This document shows positions 1-6,687 of a stretch of 33,907 nucleotides of DNA, one piece after another (the stretch's first letter is position 1; every line of letters begins with the position of its first letter). This DNA is from Competibacteraceae bacterium UBA6584 (GTDB taxonomy: Bacteria; Pseudomonadota; Gammaproteobacteria; Competibacterales; Competibacteraceae). The stretch spans positions 1,238-35,144 of the forward strand of contig DJIW01000002.1 of assembly GCA_002433805.1 (NCBI GenBank), in the 5' to 3' direction. The notes under the pieces were generated by a model, which was not told where the DNA came from, did not search any database, and saw only the letters and a list, made by a program, of their open reading frames with translations. Position numbers and translations under genes: made by a program.

Positions 1-1175
1 AAGCGTGGGATGACAAACAAAACCCGACAGAGCGCTTCCAGAGCCTTTACGAAAGCGTGGTAGAAACGGCGGGCACCACTCAAAGAAATCCGGATCTCGA
101 GTATATATTTGATCAATATTTTGAGTCGCTTTGGCGACTCAGCCTTGCGGCACCGATCAGCTATTTAAAGCAGCATCCTCTACAACTGACAACAGACTCC
201 GGTATCGATTTCTTCCATCTCCAGAATAAGCCGCGATCCAGAGCGGAACCCATTTCCCTCAACCCAAATGAACGACTTAACGATAACCTTGGGCTGAAGT
301 GTGTGGATCGTGATCCTTGTGGGGGATTCTCGGTTATGGTCGACGGCGTAGAGCTACGGCGTCCAGTGAGGCTCTATGGCGATCTGATGGAGGCGAAGCA
401 CGCCAAGAACGTGCGAGCTAAGCGCCCCATGCTATTTGTAGGGCAGTGCAATACATCGCTCGGCAGCTATGCTCCAGAACAAAGCGGTGGCGCGCTCGAG
501 TTTGAGGCTTACTTTTACTGGAACGCACTGATTGTTCCAAACCAGAACCGCGGGGTATTGGTGCGTGTCCATGGGGCAAGCGGCGTTTTGTACGACGAGC
601 GATTCATGGATTACCAGACGGCAGAGCTGAATCGCCTCAAGCAGATTACTGGTGAGGTCTTCATCCTCAAGGGTATGGACCCAGCCCTAAATATCGACCG
701 CGAATCGTTCAATGTCAGCCATCCTCATTACCAGTATGTGGCAAAGTGGGTTCACAACTCTATCAGACAGATCACCAACCTGCTCAAGGAGATTGGAAAG
801 AAATCCATAAACCATGAGCAGGCAAGCCTCAGGATGAAGGCTAATAGCGCTCTGGCGGAACGAATCAACGCAATTTGGCAGCACACTGGAGATGATCTGC
901 AGTCTCCCCCAGAGATCAGCATATTCACAAAGGATGGTTCTCAAGCAGAATTGCAATTTCGATCAGAGGGAGGGATGGCCTTCCATCTGCCGCCGACGGA
1001 TTTGCAGCGCGCGGAATCTGGCGGCCAGAACACAATCCCCTCGGCTACAGATCAGGCAAAAGCTATCATGACAGTTCTTGTGGCCTATGGACTTCTTGAA
1101 AGTGTTCCATACGCGCGCCAGCAGCAGGTATTTGAAGATATTATCGGGATACTCCTTACAGGACGTGATGCATGA
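1..1175 (+). CDS. C-terminal part of a GHKL (Hsp90/MutL-like) ATPase protein, 5' partial
   Basis: The frame is open from base 3 to the stop at 1173-1175. The GTG at 57 is only an internal valine, because upstream codons read on smoothly (AWDDKQNPTERFQSLYESV), so the true start lies outside the window. No ATP-binding N, G1 or G2 box is visible in the roughly 390 residues present. The segment with NRGVLVRVHGASGVLYD, then LKGMDPALNIDRESFNVSHP followed by a helical stretch, resembles the region after the ATPase domain (transducer-like fold) in large bacterial ATP-binding proteins of the HATPase_c_3/MutL-like type found in defence loci. That assignment is from memory of the family. The stop overlaps the next gene's start as ATGA at 1172-1175, so the two are translationally coupled. 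Base composition is clearly AT-richer than the core genes to the right, which suggests transfer. The ATPase identity is an inference; the CDS itself is secure. Confidence 0.6.
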   Translation, partial: AWDDKQNPTERFQSLYESVVETAGTTQRNPDLEYIFDQYFESLWRLSLAAPISYLKQHPLQLTTDSGIDFFHLQNKPRSRAEPISLNPNERLNDNLGLKCVDRDPCGGFSVMVDGVELRRPVRLYGDLMEAKHAKNVRAKRPMLFVGQCNTSLGSYAPEQSGGALEFEAYFYWNALIVPNQNRGVLVRVHGASGVLYDERFMDYQTAELNRLKQITGEVFILKGMDPALNIDRESFNVSHPHYQYVAKWVHNSIRQITNLLKEIGKKSINHEQASLRMKANSALAERINAIWQHTGDDLQSPPEISIFTKDGSQAELQFRSEGGMAFHLPPTDLQRAESGGQNTIPSATDQAKAIMTVLVAYGLLESVPYARQQQVFEDIIGILLTGRDA

Positions 1176-2377
1176 GCGAAGCGAAAGGCCAAAATGAAGA
1201 CCTGGATGATCTGATAGCCCGTGAAGTTATCCCGTCTCTGCAGGAACAACCTCCCTCCCTAAAACGAGAGTTCAAGCCGTGGCACAAACCACGAAAGCAA
1301 TTGGTGCGCCGCGCATGGGCTCTCCATGCCTCTGGATTGATGAAAAAGCTTCATGTGCCGATGGGAGCAGAGAAAACTTTTAGGTATCTGACGCTTCCCG
1401 GAGAGGACATGCTGGATGTGCGCTCCTTGGGGAGCATCGCGGCACAGAAGGGTTTTCGCTTGCATTATCTAGCATTCAATGGCGCTGGCAAAAATTCCAA
1501 GGAAGAGCGCATCCTCACGCTAAGCCAGCACCATATACTGAGCCAGGACTGGGCCGACGTTTCGTCGAAAATCGTCTGGCAGCGCCTGGAAAACGTTGCG
1601 GCCGCAGAGAAGTCGGATGCGTTTGTTAGTGCTGTAAGACACGGCCCTTATCATGCTATTAATCTGGACCTTTGCGACTCTATAGCCTGTAAGAACCTGA
1701 GATCTGGTAACCCATGCGGGCTGGATGCTTTAGCCAAGATATTCCAGCTTCAAACCGATTATTGCAGTCATGACTGGTTGCTTTTCGTCGCCACGCGTGT
1801 TCTCTCATCCGAGGTCAACTTGGACTACCTTAACTCGTTCCTATCTTCCATAAAGAGCAATATTGAGTCGAGCGACGAGTTTCGTGCTGCATTCGAAGGA
1901 CTATTCAAGCGCTCGAATCTGAGTTCAGATGACGTCTTGTCGGCACCTGAAAGGCTTCCATCACCGGTGTTTTTGGAACTGTTCTGCGTAGGGTTTTCCA
2001 AATGGCTTCTGCGGCTCTTGGGGGAAGCGAGCCCACGATGGCAGCTCAAGATGCTCAAAAGCTATTGCTATTCGGTGTACGGTGGGGAACCCGACATGCT
2101 GTCACTCGTGTACAAGGTCGAGCGAGTCGTAAAGCATACTTCTACTCCCCCTGGAATGCTTTACGGCCAGTTATCAGCAGCACGCCCAGAAGAAGAACCG
2201 GTCCTAGCGCGGTGCATCGTTGAACGCACGGCCGCGCTGCTCGACCTGGACGCCAAACTTGCATCTGATCCGCAACTTTTCAGTTCGCTGGCCGGCGAAA
2301 CCGAAGCCTTGCTGCGCGAGGCGAGCTACGACGTCAGCACATACCTGGAATGGGCTAAAAACGAGTTGATCGTTTAG
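1172..2377 (+). CDS. Uncharacterised 401-residue protein coupled to the GHKL protein; possible Rossmann/methyltransferase-like fold
   Basis: I cannot name this family with certainty. The start ATG at 1172 overlaps the upstream stop. Visible features are a basic N-terminal segment (FKPWHKPRKQLVRR, near residues 34-47), then RYLTLPGEDMLDVR (near 87-100). Next comes an acidic strand-like motif, AINLDLCDSIACKNL (near 165-180), then a hydrophobic strand, WLLFVATRV (near 203-211), and a mainly helical C-terminal half. The order of a strand with a glycine turn, a strand ending in D-x-C-D-S and a late hydrophobic strand is compatible with a degenerate class I SAM-methyltransferase or Rossmann-like domain. 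The canonical GxGxG loop is absent. Cysteines cluster around residues 171-198. There are no membrane segments or signal peptide. Coupling to the ATPase gene and the facing C5 methyltransferase suggests a part in DNA modification or phage defence. The functional statement is inference. Confidence 0.55.
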   Translation: MSEAKGQNEDLDDLIAREVIPSLQEQPPSLKREFKPWHKPRKQLVRRAWALHASGLMKKLHVPMGAEKTFRYLTLPGEDMLDVRSLGSIAAQKGFRLHYLAFNGAGKNSKEERILTLSQHHILSQDWADVSSKIVWQRLENVAAAEKSDAFVSAVRHGPYHAINLDLCDSIACKNLRSGNPCGLDALAKIFQLQTDYCSHDWLLFVATRVLSSEVNLDYLNSFLSSIKSNIESSDEFRAAFEGLFKRSNLSSDDVLSAPERLPSPVFLELFCVGFSKWLLRLLGEASPRWQLKMLKSYCYSVYGGEPDMLSLVYKVERVVKHTSTPPGMLYGQLSAARPEEEPVLARCIVERTAALLDLDAKLASDPQLFSSLAGETEALLREASYDVSTYLEWAKNELIV

Positions 2378-2385
2378 GTGACTGC

Positions 2386-3402
2386 TCACCCAGCACTGCG
2401 TATCTGATCTACAATTGAGCGCGCGACAGCCTCTGCAAGCGGAGGTGGGACAGCTTCGCTTACCTGATTAATCTGTGATGATAATGAGCCAAGCAGCTCA
2501 TAGTCATCTGGAAATCCCTGCAACTTCATCGCTTCATAGACGCTTAAACGTCGTTTGCATTCGGGGTGAATGTGAACCTCGCGGTTGCCGTATGCAACTG
2601 TAATACTAGGCTTTTCCCACGTTAGCGTCTTGAAACTCCGAGATTGGGTCCGTCCGGGCGCGAGAGCCCCTTCATTGAAAAATTTGGCAGACTTTGGAGC
2701 CATACACCAGTGGTTCGGGTGGTGGGGAATGTCAACAGCACTGAGGCTCTTATGGTAACGCGCAGGCTCCGGAAGTCCCCAGATGGCGCTTCGTACGGAG
2801 ATGACGGCCGGATCTGGTGCTGAGACTGGATTTGGCGGAGCCCATACAAGACCAGGAAAGAGTGCCGAATTGAACCCAACGACGATTAACCGTTCCCGAT
2901 TCTGAGGAACACCAAAGAACTTTGCATTGAGTACGGCGTACCCGACAGCAAAACCCGCCGTCGACAGTGAAACAAGAAGGTCGCGAAATAGGGCATCATG
3001 TGGAGGTCTTGCCAAGCTCGGAACATTCTCTAACATAAAGAATGGGATATGACGCCGCCGGTTTAATTGGGAAAGCAGCATAGAGAACTTCATCGGAAGC
3101 TCATGACGTGGATCATCATCCTGAGGATTGCGATTCGACTGCGAAAAGCTTTGACAAGGAGGACCACCAATCACGCCGCCTGGTTCTAACCGGCCTCCAG
3201 CAATCTTATCAAGGTCTTCCGCGCGAATAGTGGAGAGATCACCGACAGAACCTACTGAATACCCTTCTCGATTGTGATTGTAGGTCGCAACACTGTTAGG
3301 ATTACGGTCAATAGCGAGCCGTATTGAAAAACCCGCGCGCTCAAAGCCCAAATCGAGCCCTCCTGGGCCGCAATAAAGACTTAACAGACTGTCGAAATGC
3401 AT
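2386..3402 (-). CDS. DNA (cytosine-5-)-methyltransferase
   Basis: This 338-residue protein transfers a methyl group from SAM to C5 of cytosine in a specific DNA site. Motif I is SLYCGPGGLDLGFERAG (8-24). Motif IV is GGPPCQSFS with catalytic Cys83. Motif VI is ENV (125-127). Motif VIII is FGVPQNRERL (163-172). LTWEKPS (260-266) resembles motif IX, and SVYEAMKLQGFPDDY (287-301) is the usual run-up to motif X. Motif X itself reads QVSEAVPPPLA, where most C5 enzymes have Gly-Asn in place of Ser-Glu. The stretch between motifs VIII and IX, where the target-recognition domain normally lies, is short (about 85 residues). The gene converges on the preceding unknown gene, with 8 bases between stops. 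No restriction endonuclease is visible in the window, so it may protect against a nuclease encoded to the left, act as the modification arm of a defence system, or be an orphan. AT-rich composition fits acquisition. Confidence 0.93.
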   Translation of the reverse strand: MHFDSLLSLYCGPGGLDLGFERAGFSIRLAIDRNPNSVATYNHNREGYSVGSVGDLSTIRAEDLDKIAGGRLEPGGVIGGPPCQSFSQSNRNPQDDDPRHELPMKFSMLLSQLNRRRHIPFFMLENVPSLARPPHDALFRDLLVSLSTAGFAVGYAVLNAKFFGVPQNRERLIVVGFNSALFPGLVWAPPNPVSAPDPAVISVRSAIWGLPEPARYHKSLSAVDIPHHPNHWCMAPKSAKFFNEGALAPGRTQSRSFKTLTWEKPSITVAYGNREVHIHPECKRRLSVYEAMKLQGFPDDYELLGSLSSQINQVSEAVPPPLAEAVARSIVDQIRSAG

Positions 3403-3414
3403 AGTTTAGAGCAC

Positions 3415-3441
3415 GCTATATAGCAAAATAGGACCATTATA
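3415..3441 (-). promoter_or_regulatory. Putative promoter -10 and operator-like palindrome upstream of the C5 methyltransferase
   Basis: Reading the minus strand, a perfect TATAAT lies at 3441-3436, about 33 bases before the ATG at 3402, which would give a short leader. No convincing TTGACA sits 16-18 bases upstream. Between the -10 and the start codon is a perfect 10-base palindrome, GCTATATAGC (3415-3424), close to the expected transcription start. That is a position where a repressor, or the methyltransferase itself, could block transcription. The elements are seen; their function is inferred. Confidence 0.42.
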
Positions 3442-3501
3442 CAAAACTACCCAAAAACGATTCCTAAGGATCATGGAACCTGACGCGACTATCGCTGCCC
3501 A

Positions 3502-4572
3502 TTATCCCAACAAACCGTCAATCAGCCGCTCCATTTGGCTCGCGGCCTGTCGGATCCGGTCCAAGCGTGCGGCGTCTTCCGCCTCCAACCGCTCACCGCA
3601 CCGTTCCGCAAGCCGGCGCGCGCATTCCTCGATGTCGCGCAACGGCGCTTTGAGATCGCGGACGCTCGCGCCAGCCAATCTGTCCGCATCCCCCGACATC
3701 GGCCCTCGCGCGCTTTCTCGTTCCAGGCTTGGCTCGGATTCGATCGTCGAGCGTTGTTTTTCGACCTCGCCGCGCCGCTGTTCGGTCACATCGCGGACAG
3801 CGCCGTAGAACCGTAGCCCGCCGGGCGTTTCAGGCTCCGCTTCACACTCCATCCAGTGTGCGAACCGGCGGATGCTCCCATCGCGCGCGACCATGCGCAA
3901 TTCGCCCGTCGCCGAATGGCCGGGCTTCAACGACTGTAAAAGCTCCAAAAACCCTTGCCGATCTTCAGGATGCACGGCGAACAACCAGCTTCGATGCTCG
4001 CGCAACGCCGCGTCGTCAAAGCCGGTCAGGGTGTAGAACGACTCGCTGATCCAATCGACCACATAATCGCCCGCCTCGGTTCGCACGCACGAATAGGCAA
4101 AATCCGAACTGAGCCGCGCCACGGTGCGAAACCGCAACTCGGACTGGCGCAGCTCCCGCTCCGCCTGCTGGCGTTGTTGCAGCAGCTTCCACTCGCGCAA
4201 CGCGCGGGCCACGACACGCGGCATGGCGGCGAACGCGCTGGCGGATTTGACCACATAATCGAACGCGCCGGCTTTGAGCGCCTCCACCACGATCTGCTCG
4301 TTGCCGTAACTGGTCATGATCAGAATCGGGAAAGCGCCGCTTTCCGGAGGCGCGCTCAGAATTTCCAGCGCGCGGCCGTCCGGCAGGTTCAAATCCACCA
4401 AGGCCAAGTCCGGCGCGCCGGCGGCGACTGCGGCGCGATAGTCGCGCAGGCTGCCGGCAAGCTCCACCTCGGTCTCCAAATCGGCGTTTTGAAAGGCGCG
4501 GCGGATGGCCTCGGCGTGCGCGGCCTCATCCTCCACGATCAAAATTCGCAAGCGATCAGCGTCCACGAGCAC
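3502..4572 (-). CDS. Receiver-PAS protein ending in a kinase dimerisation domain that lacks the phosphoacceptor His
   Basis: This 356-residue protein opens with a receiver domain (about 8-125): acidic pair Glu14/Asp15, phosphoacceptor Asp60 in LALVDLNLP, and Lys109. A PAS domain follows (about 145-265, ending in GAVRDVTEQR). The last 60 residues look like a HisKA dimerisation hairpin. Where active kinases read S/V-H-D-L-K-A-P-L, this one reads VRDLKAPL, so the expected His is Arg305. The protein stops at DGLLG, exactly where a kinase would continue into LSRV and the ATPase domain. It therefore cannot autophosphorylate as drawn. It starts four bases after the upstream regulator stop, at a GTG (4572). 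A second GTG at 4566 is better spaced from GAGG. Its 3' end lies at the junction with the AT-rich block. It may be a truncated hybrid kinase, or a phosphorylatable protein that dimerises with or inhibits the operon's kinase. Confidence 0.85.
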   Translation of the reverse strand: MLVDADRLRILIVEDEAAHAEAIRRAFQNADLETEVELAGSLRDYRAAVAAGAPDLALVDLNLPDGRALEILSAPPESGAFPILIMTSYGNEQIVVEALKAGAFDYVVKSASAFAAMPRVVARALREWKLLQQRQQAERELRQSELRFRTVARLSSDFAYSCVRTEAGDYVVDWISESFYTLTGFDDAALREHRSWLFAVHPEDRQGFLELLQSLKPGHSATGELRMVARDGSIRRFAHWMECEAEPETPGGLRFYGAVRDVTEQRRGEVEKQRSTIESEPSLERESARGPMSGDADRLAGASVRDLKAPLRDIEECARRLAERCGERLEAEDAARLDRIRQAASQMERLIDGLLG

Positions 4573-4576
4573 ATCC

Positions 4577-5023
4577 TCACGCGCCGCGCGGCGCGGTATT
4601 AAAAGTCAGCCAGTAGCCGCACAGCGCGTCCAGCAGAGCGGTGAAGTGGGCAAAATCCACGGGTTTGACCAGATAGCTGTTGGCGTGATGGCGGTAGGCG
4701 TTGACCAAATCGGCTTCCGCCGCCGAGGTGCTGAGCACCACCACCGGAATTTGCCGCAAGTCTGGATCGTCCTTGACGGTTTTCAAAACCTCCAGGCCAT
4801 CCACTCGCGGCAAGCGCAAATCGAGCAGGATCAAATCCGGTCTGGGCGAGCGCTCCGGTTGGCGATGGCATTCCCGTCGGTACAAATAATCCAGCGCGGC
4901 CTGCCCGTCGGAAACGTGCCGGAGCCGGCTGGCGGGATGGCGCTCGGCAAAATGCCGCCGCACGATCTCGGCGTGCGCGGGTTCATCTTCCACCAGCAAC
5001 ACCACGGCTGGCTGGTTTCTCAC
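4577..5023 (-). CDS. Single-domain response regulator (Rcp1/CheY-like)
   Basis: This is a stand-alone receiver of about 148 residues that should accept a phosphoryl group from the kinase encoded just upstream. Numbered from the chosen start, Glu12 and Asp13 form the acid pocket, Asp68 in LILLDLRLP is the phosphoacceptor, and Lys is conserved in SYLVKPVDF. There is no output domain. The spaced, arginine-rich loop before the Asp (REC...ERSPRPD) is typical of the Rcp1-type regulators that partner PAS or phytochrome kinases. The GTG at 5023, two bases after the kinase stop, is preferred because the domain begins immediately after it. A longer frame could start at 5080, inside the kinase gene, adding 19 residues without domain character. 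The gene lies between the kinase and the receiver-PAS pseudo-kinase in one operon. Confidence 0.88.
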   Translation of the reverse strand: MRNQPAVVLLVEDEPAHAEIVRRHFAERHPASRLRHVSDGQAALDYLYRRECHRQPERSPRPDLILLDLRLPRVDGLEVLKTVKDDPDLRQIPVVVLSTSAAEADLVNAYRHHANSYLVKPVDFAHFTALLDALCGYWLTFNTAPRGA

Positions 5024-5025
5024 GT

Positions 5026-6687
5026 CTAAACGGCCTCGCTCCGTTGTTCGACGGCTTCCGGCAAGGTAAAGCGCACGCACGTTCCTCGGCCGACGCCCGT
5101 CGATTCCAGCCAGATCTGCCCGCGATACAGTTCCACGATCCGTTTGACCAGCGCCAGGCCCAGCCCCGTGCCTTCACTTTTCGGGTCGAGTTTTTCAAAC
5201 AGGCCGAACACTTTCTCCTGATAGCACGGTTCGATGCCCATGCCGTTATCGCGCAGGTAAAACACCCATTCCCAACCCCGCCGTTCGACGCCGATTTCGA
5301 GGTCGGGCACGGCTTGATCGCCCATGTACTTGACGGCGTTCTCGATCAGATTTTGCCAAATTTCCAGCAAGCGCGCCCGGTCCCCCACCAGCGTCAGCGC
5401 CGTCTCGACCAACCGGACGTTCACCCCCCGCTCGGCGATGCCGCCCGCCGTCAGCCGCAGCGCCTCCTCGGCAAGTTCCTGAAAACCGACCCGCACCGGC
5501 GGGCGGGCGACGCGCCCGACCCTTGAGAGATCGAGCAACTCCTCCAGCAACTGGCCCATCCGGTCGGCGGCGGAGCGCATGTAGGCCATGTCCTGCGCGA
5601 TCCGCGCGGTATCGGCTCGCGCCAGATCCTGCTCCAGATAGCCCAGAAAAGCCTTGATCGTCACCAAGGGGCTCTTGAGGTCGTGGGAGACCAGATAAAT
5701 GAACCGTTCCAGCTCGGCGTTTTTTTCCTGAAGCTCCAATCGCGCCAGCCGGCGGGCGGTGATGTCGTTTTGCACCCCGATGAACCGGGTCACCCGCCCG
5801 CCGGCGTCTTGAACCGGATCGAGCAGAAGATGGATCCAGAAACTGGAACCGTCGCGATGGCCGCTGAGAAGTTCGCCTTCGTAACCCTGGCCGGCCGCCA
5901 GCGCCGCGCGGATCGCGCCGACGGCGGCGGGATCGGTTTCGGCTCCCCGCAACACCGCACACACGTCCTGGCCCGCCACCTCGGCGAGGCTAAAACCGCT
6001 GGCGCGGACGAAGGCCGGATTGACCCACTCGATGCGCCCTTCGGCGTCGGTGATGAACACCGCGTTGGTGGTGTGCGCCGCCACCAGCGAAAGCCGCTGC
6101 AATTCTTCCTCGGCCTGCTTGCGCTCGGTGATGTCGCTGACGATGACCAGCAATAACGGCTCGTCGCCGCTCGGCTGCCGCCAGGGAAACGCGGGAGCGT
6201 CCCTGCGCGCGGTCACTCGCGCCGCCAACCGGCGGCCGCTTCGGTCTTGCAAGCTCAGATCGAGGCTCTTACCGTCGGGACTGTTGAAGAACGATTTGAA
6301 GCGGCCGCGAAAAACGGCTTGGTCGGAAGCGTCGATGAAGGCGGCCAGCGACCGGCCGGCCAGATCGGCGCTTTCCCAACCCACCATCTCGGCGAAGGTC
6401 TGATTGCTTTGCCGGATAAAACCGTTGGCGTCCAGCGTCAGATAGCCTACCGGAGCCTGATCGTAAAGGCGCGCGTAGCGATTTCTGGCCAGCTCCAACT
6501 GGTTTTGCACGCCGCGCAATTCCTCGTTTTGCAGTTCCAACTCCACCTGATAGACCGACAAATCGTGAATGATCCGTCCGAATTCCGTCGAGGACACATC
6601 GGGCTGTTCCCGGCGCGCGCGCGACAGCAGGGCGGCTTCGGCCCGCTCGCGCAACGAAGGCGGCCGGCTGCTGGCCTGCGACTTCAT
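5026..6687 (-). CDS. PAS-PAS sensor histidine kinase (cytoplasmic)
   Basis: This 553-residue kinase has no membrane segment. A helical N-terminus (about 40-75, rich in QxELELQNEEL) leads into a first PAS (about 73-190, ending VSDITERK) and a second PAS (about 200-312, ending GVQNDITAR). The HisKA domain has phosphoacceptor His335 in VSHDLKSPL. The HATPase domain has an N box with Asn450 in ENAVKY, G1 DNGMGI (480-485) and G2 GTGLGLALVKRI (506-517). It should phosphorylate the receiver encoded next to it and possibly the receiver-PAS protein after that. Its ATG overlaps the CheB-CheR stop as ATGA (6684-6687), so the two are coupled and may work as a split form of CheB-CheR-PAS-kinase fusions. 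The second PAS resembles a LOV scaffold but lacks key flavin-binding residues. The signal sensed is unknown. Confidence 0.93.
   Translation of the reverse strand: MKSQASSRPPSLRERAEAALLSRARREQPDVSSTEFGRIIHDLSVYQVELELQNEELRGVQNQLELARNRYARLYDQAPVGYLTLDANGFIRQSNQTFAEMVGWESADLAGRSLAAFIDASDQAVFRGRFKSFFNSPDGKSLDLSLQDRSGRRLAARVTARRDAPAFPWRQPSGDEPLLLVIVSDITERKQAEEELQRLSLVAAHTTNAVFITDAEGRIEWVNPAFVRASGFSLAEVAGQDVCAVLRGAETDPAAVGAIRAALAAGQGYEGELLSGHRDGSSFWIHLLLDPVQDAGGRVTRFIGVQNDITARRLARLELQEKNAELERFIYLVSHDLKSPLVTIKAFLGYLEQDLARADTARIAQDMAYMRSAADRMGQLLEELLDLSRVGRVARPPVRVGFQELAEEALRLTAGGIAERGVNVRLVETALTLVGDRARLLEIWQNLIENAVKYMGDQAVPDLEIGVERRGWEWVFYLRDNGMGIEPCYQEKVFGLFEKLDPKSEGTGLGLALVKRIVELYRGQIWLESTGVGRGTCVRFTLPEAVEQRSEAV

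Noticed and set aside
5750..6090. Possible blue-light LOV domain in the second PAS of the kinase
   Set aside because: The region reads GQDVCAVLRG with a Cys near the photoactive position. However, there is an extra residue, the flanking Arg and Gln are missing, and the flavin-binding Asn residues of the NYRKDG and FWN segments are replaced, so flavin photochemistry is unlikely.
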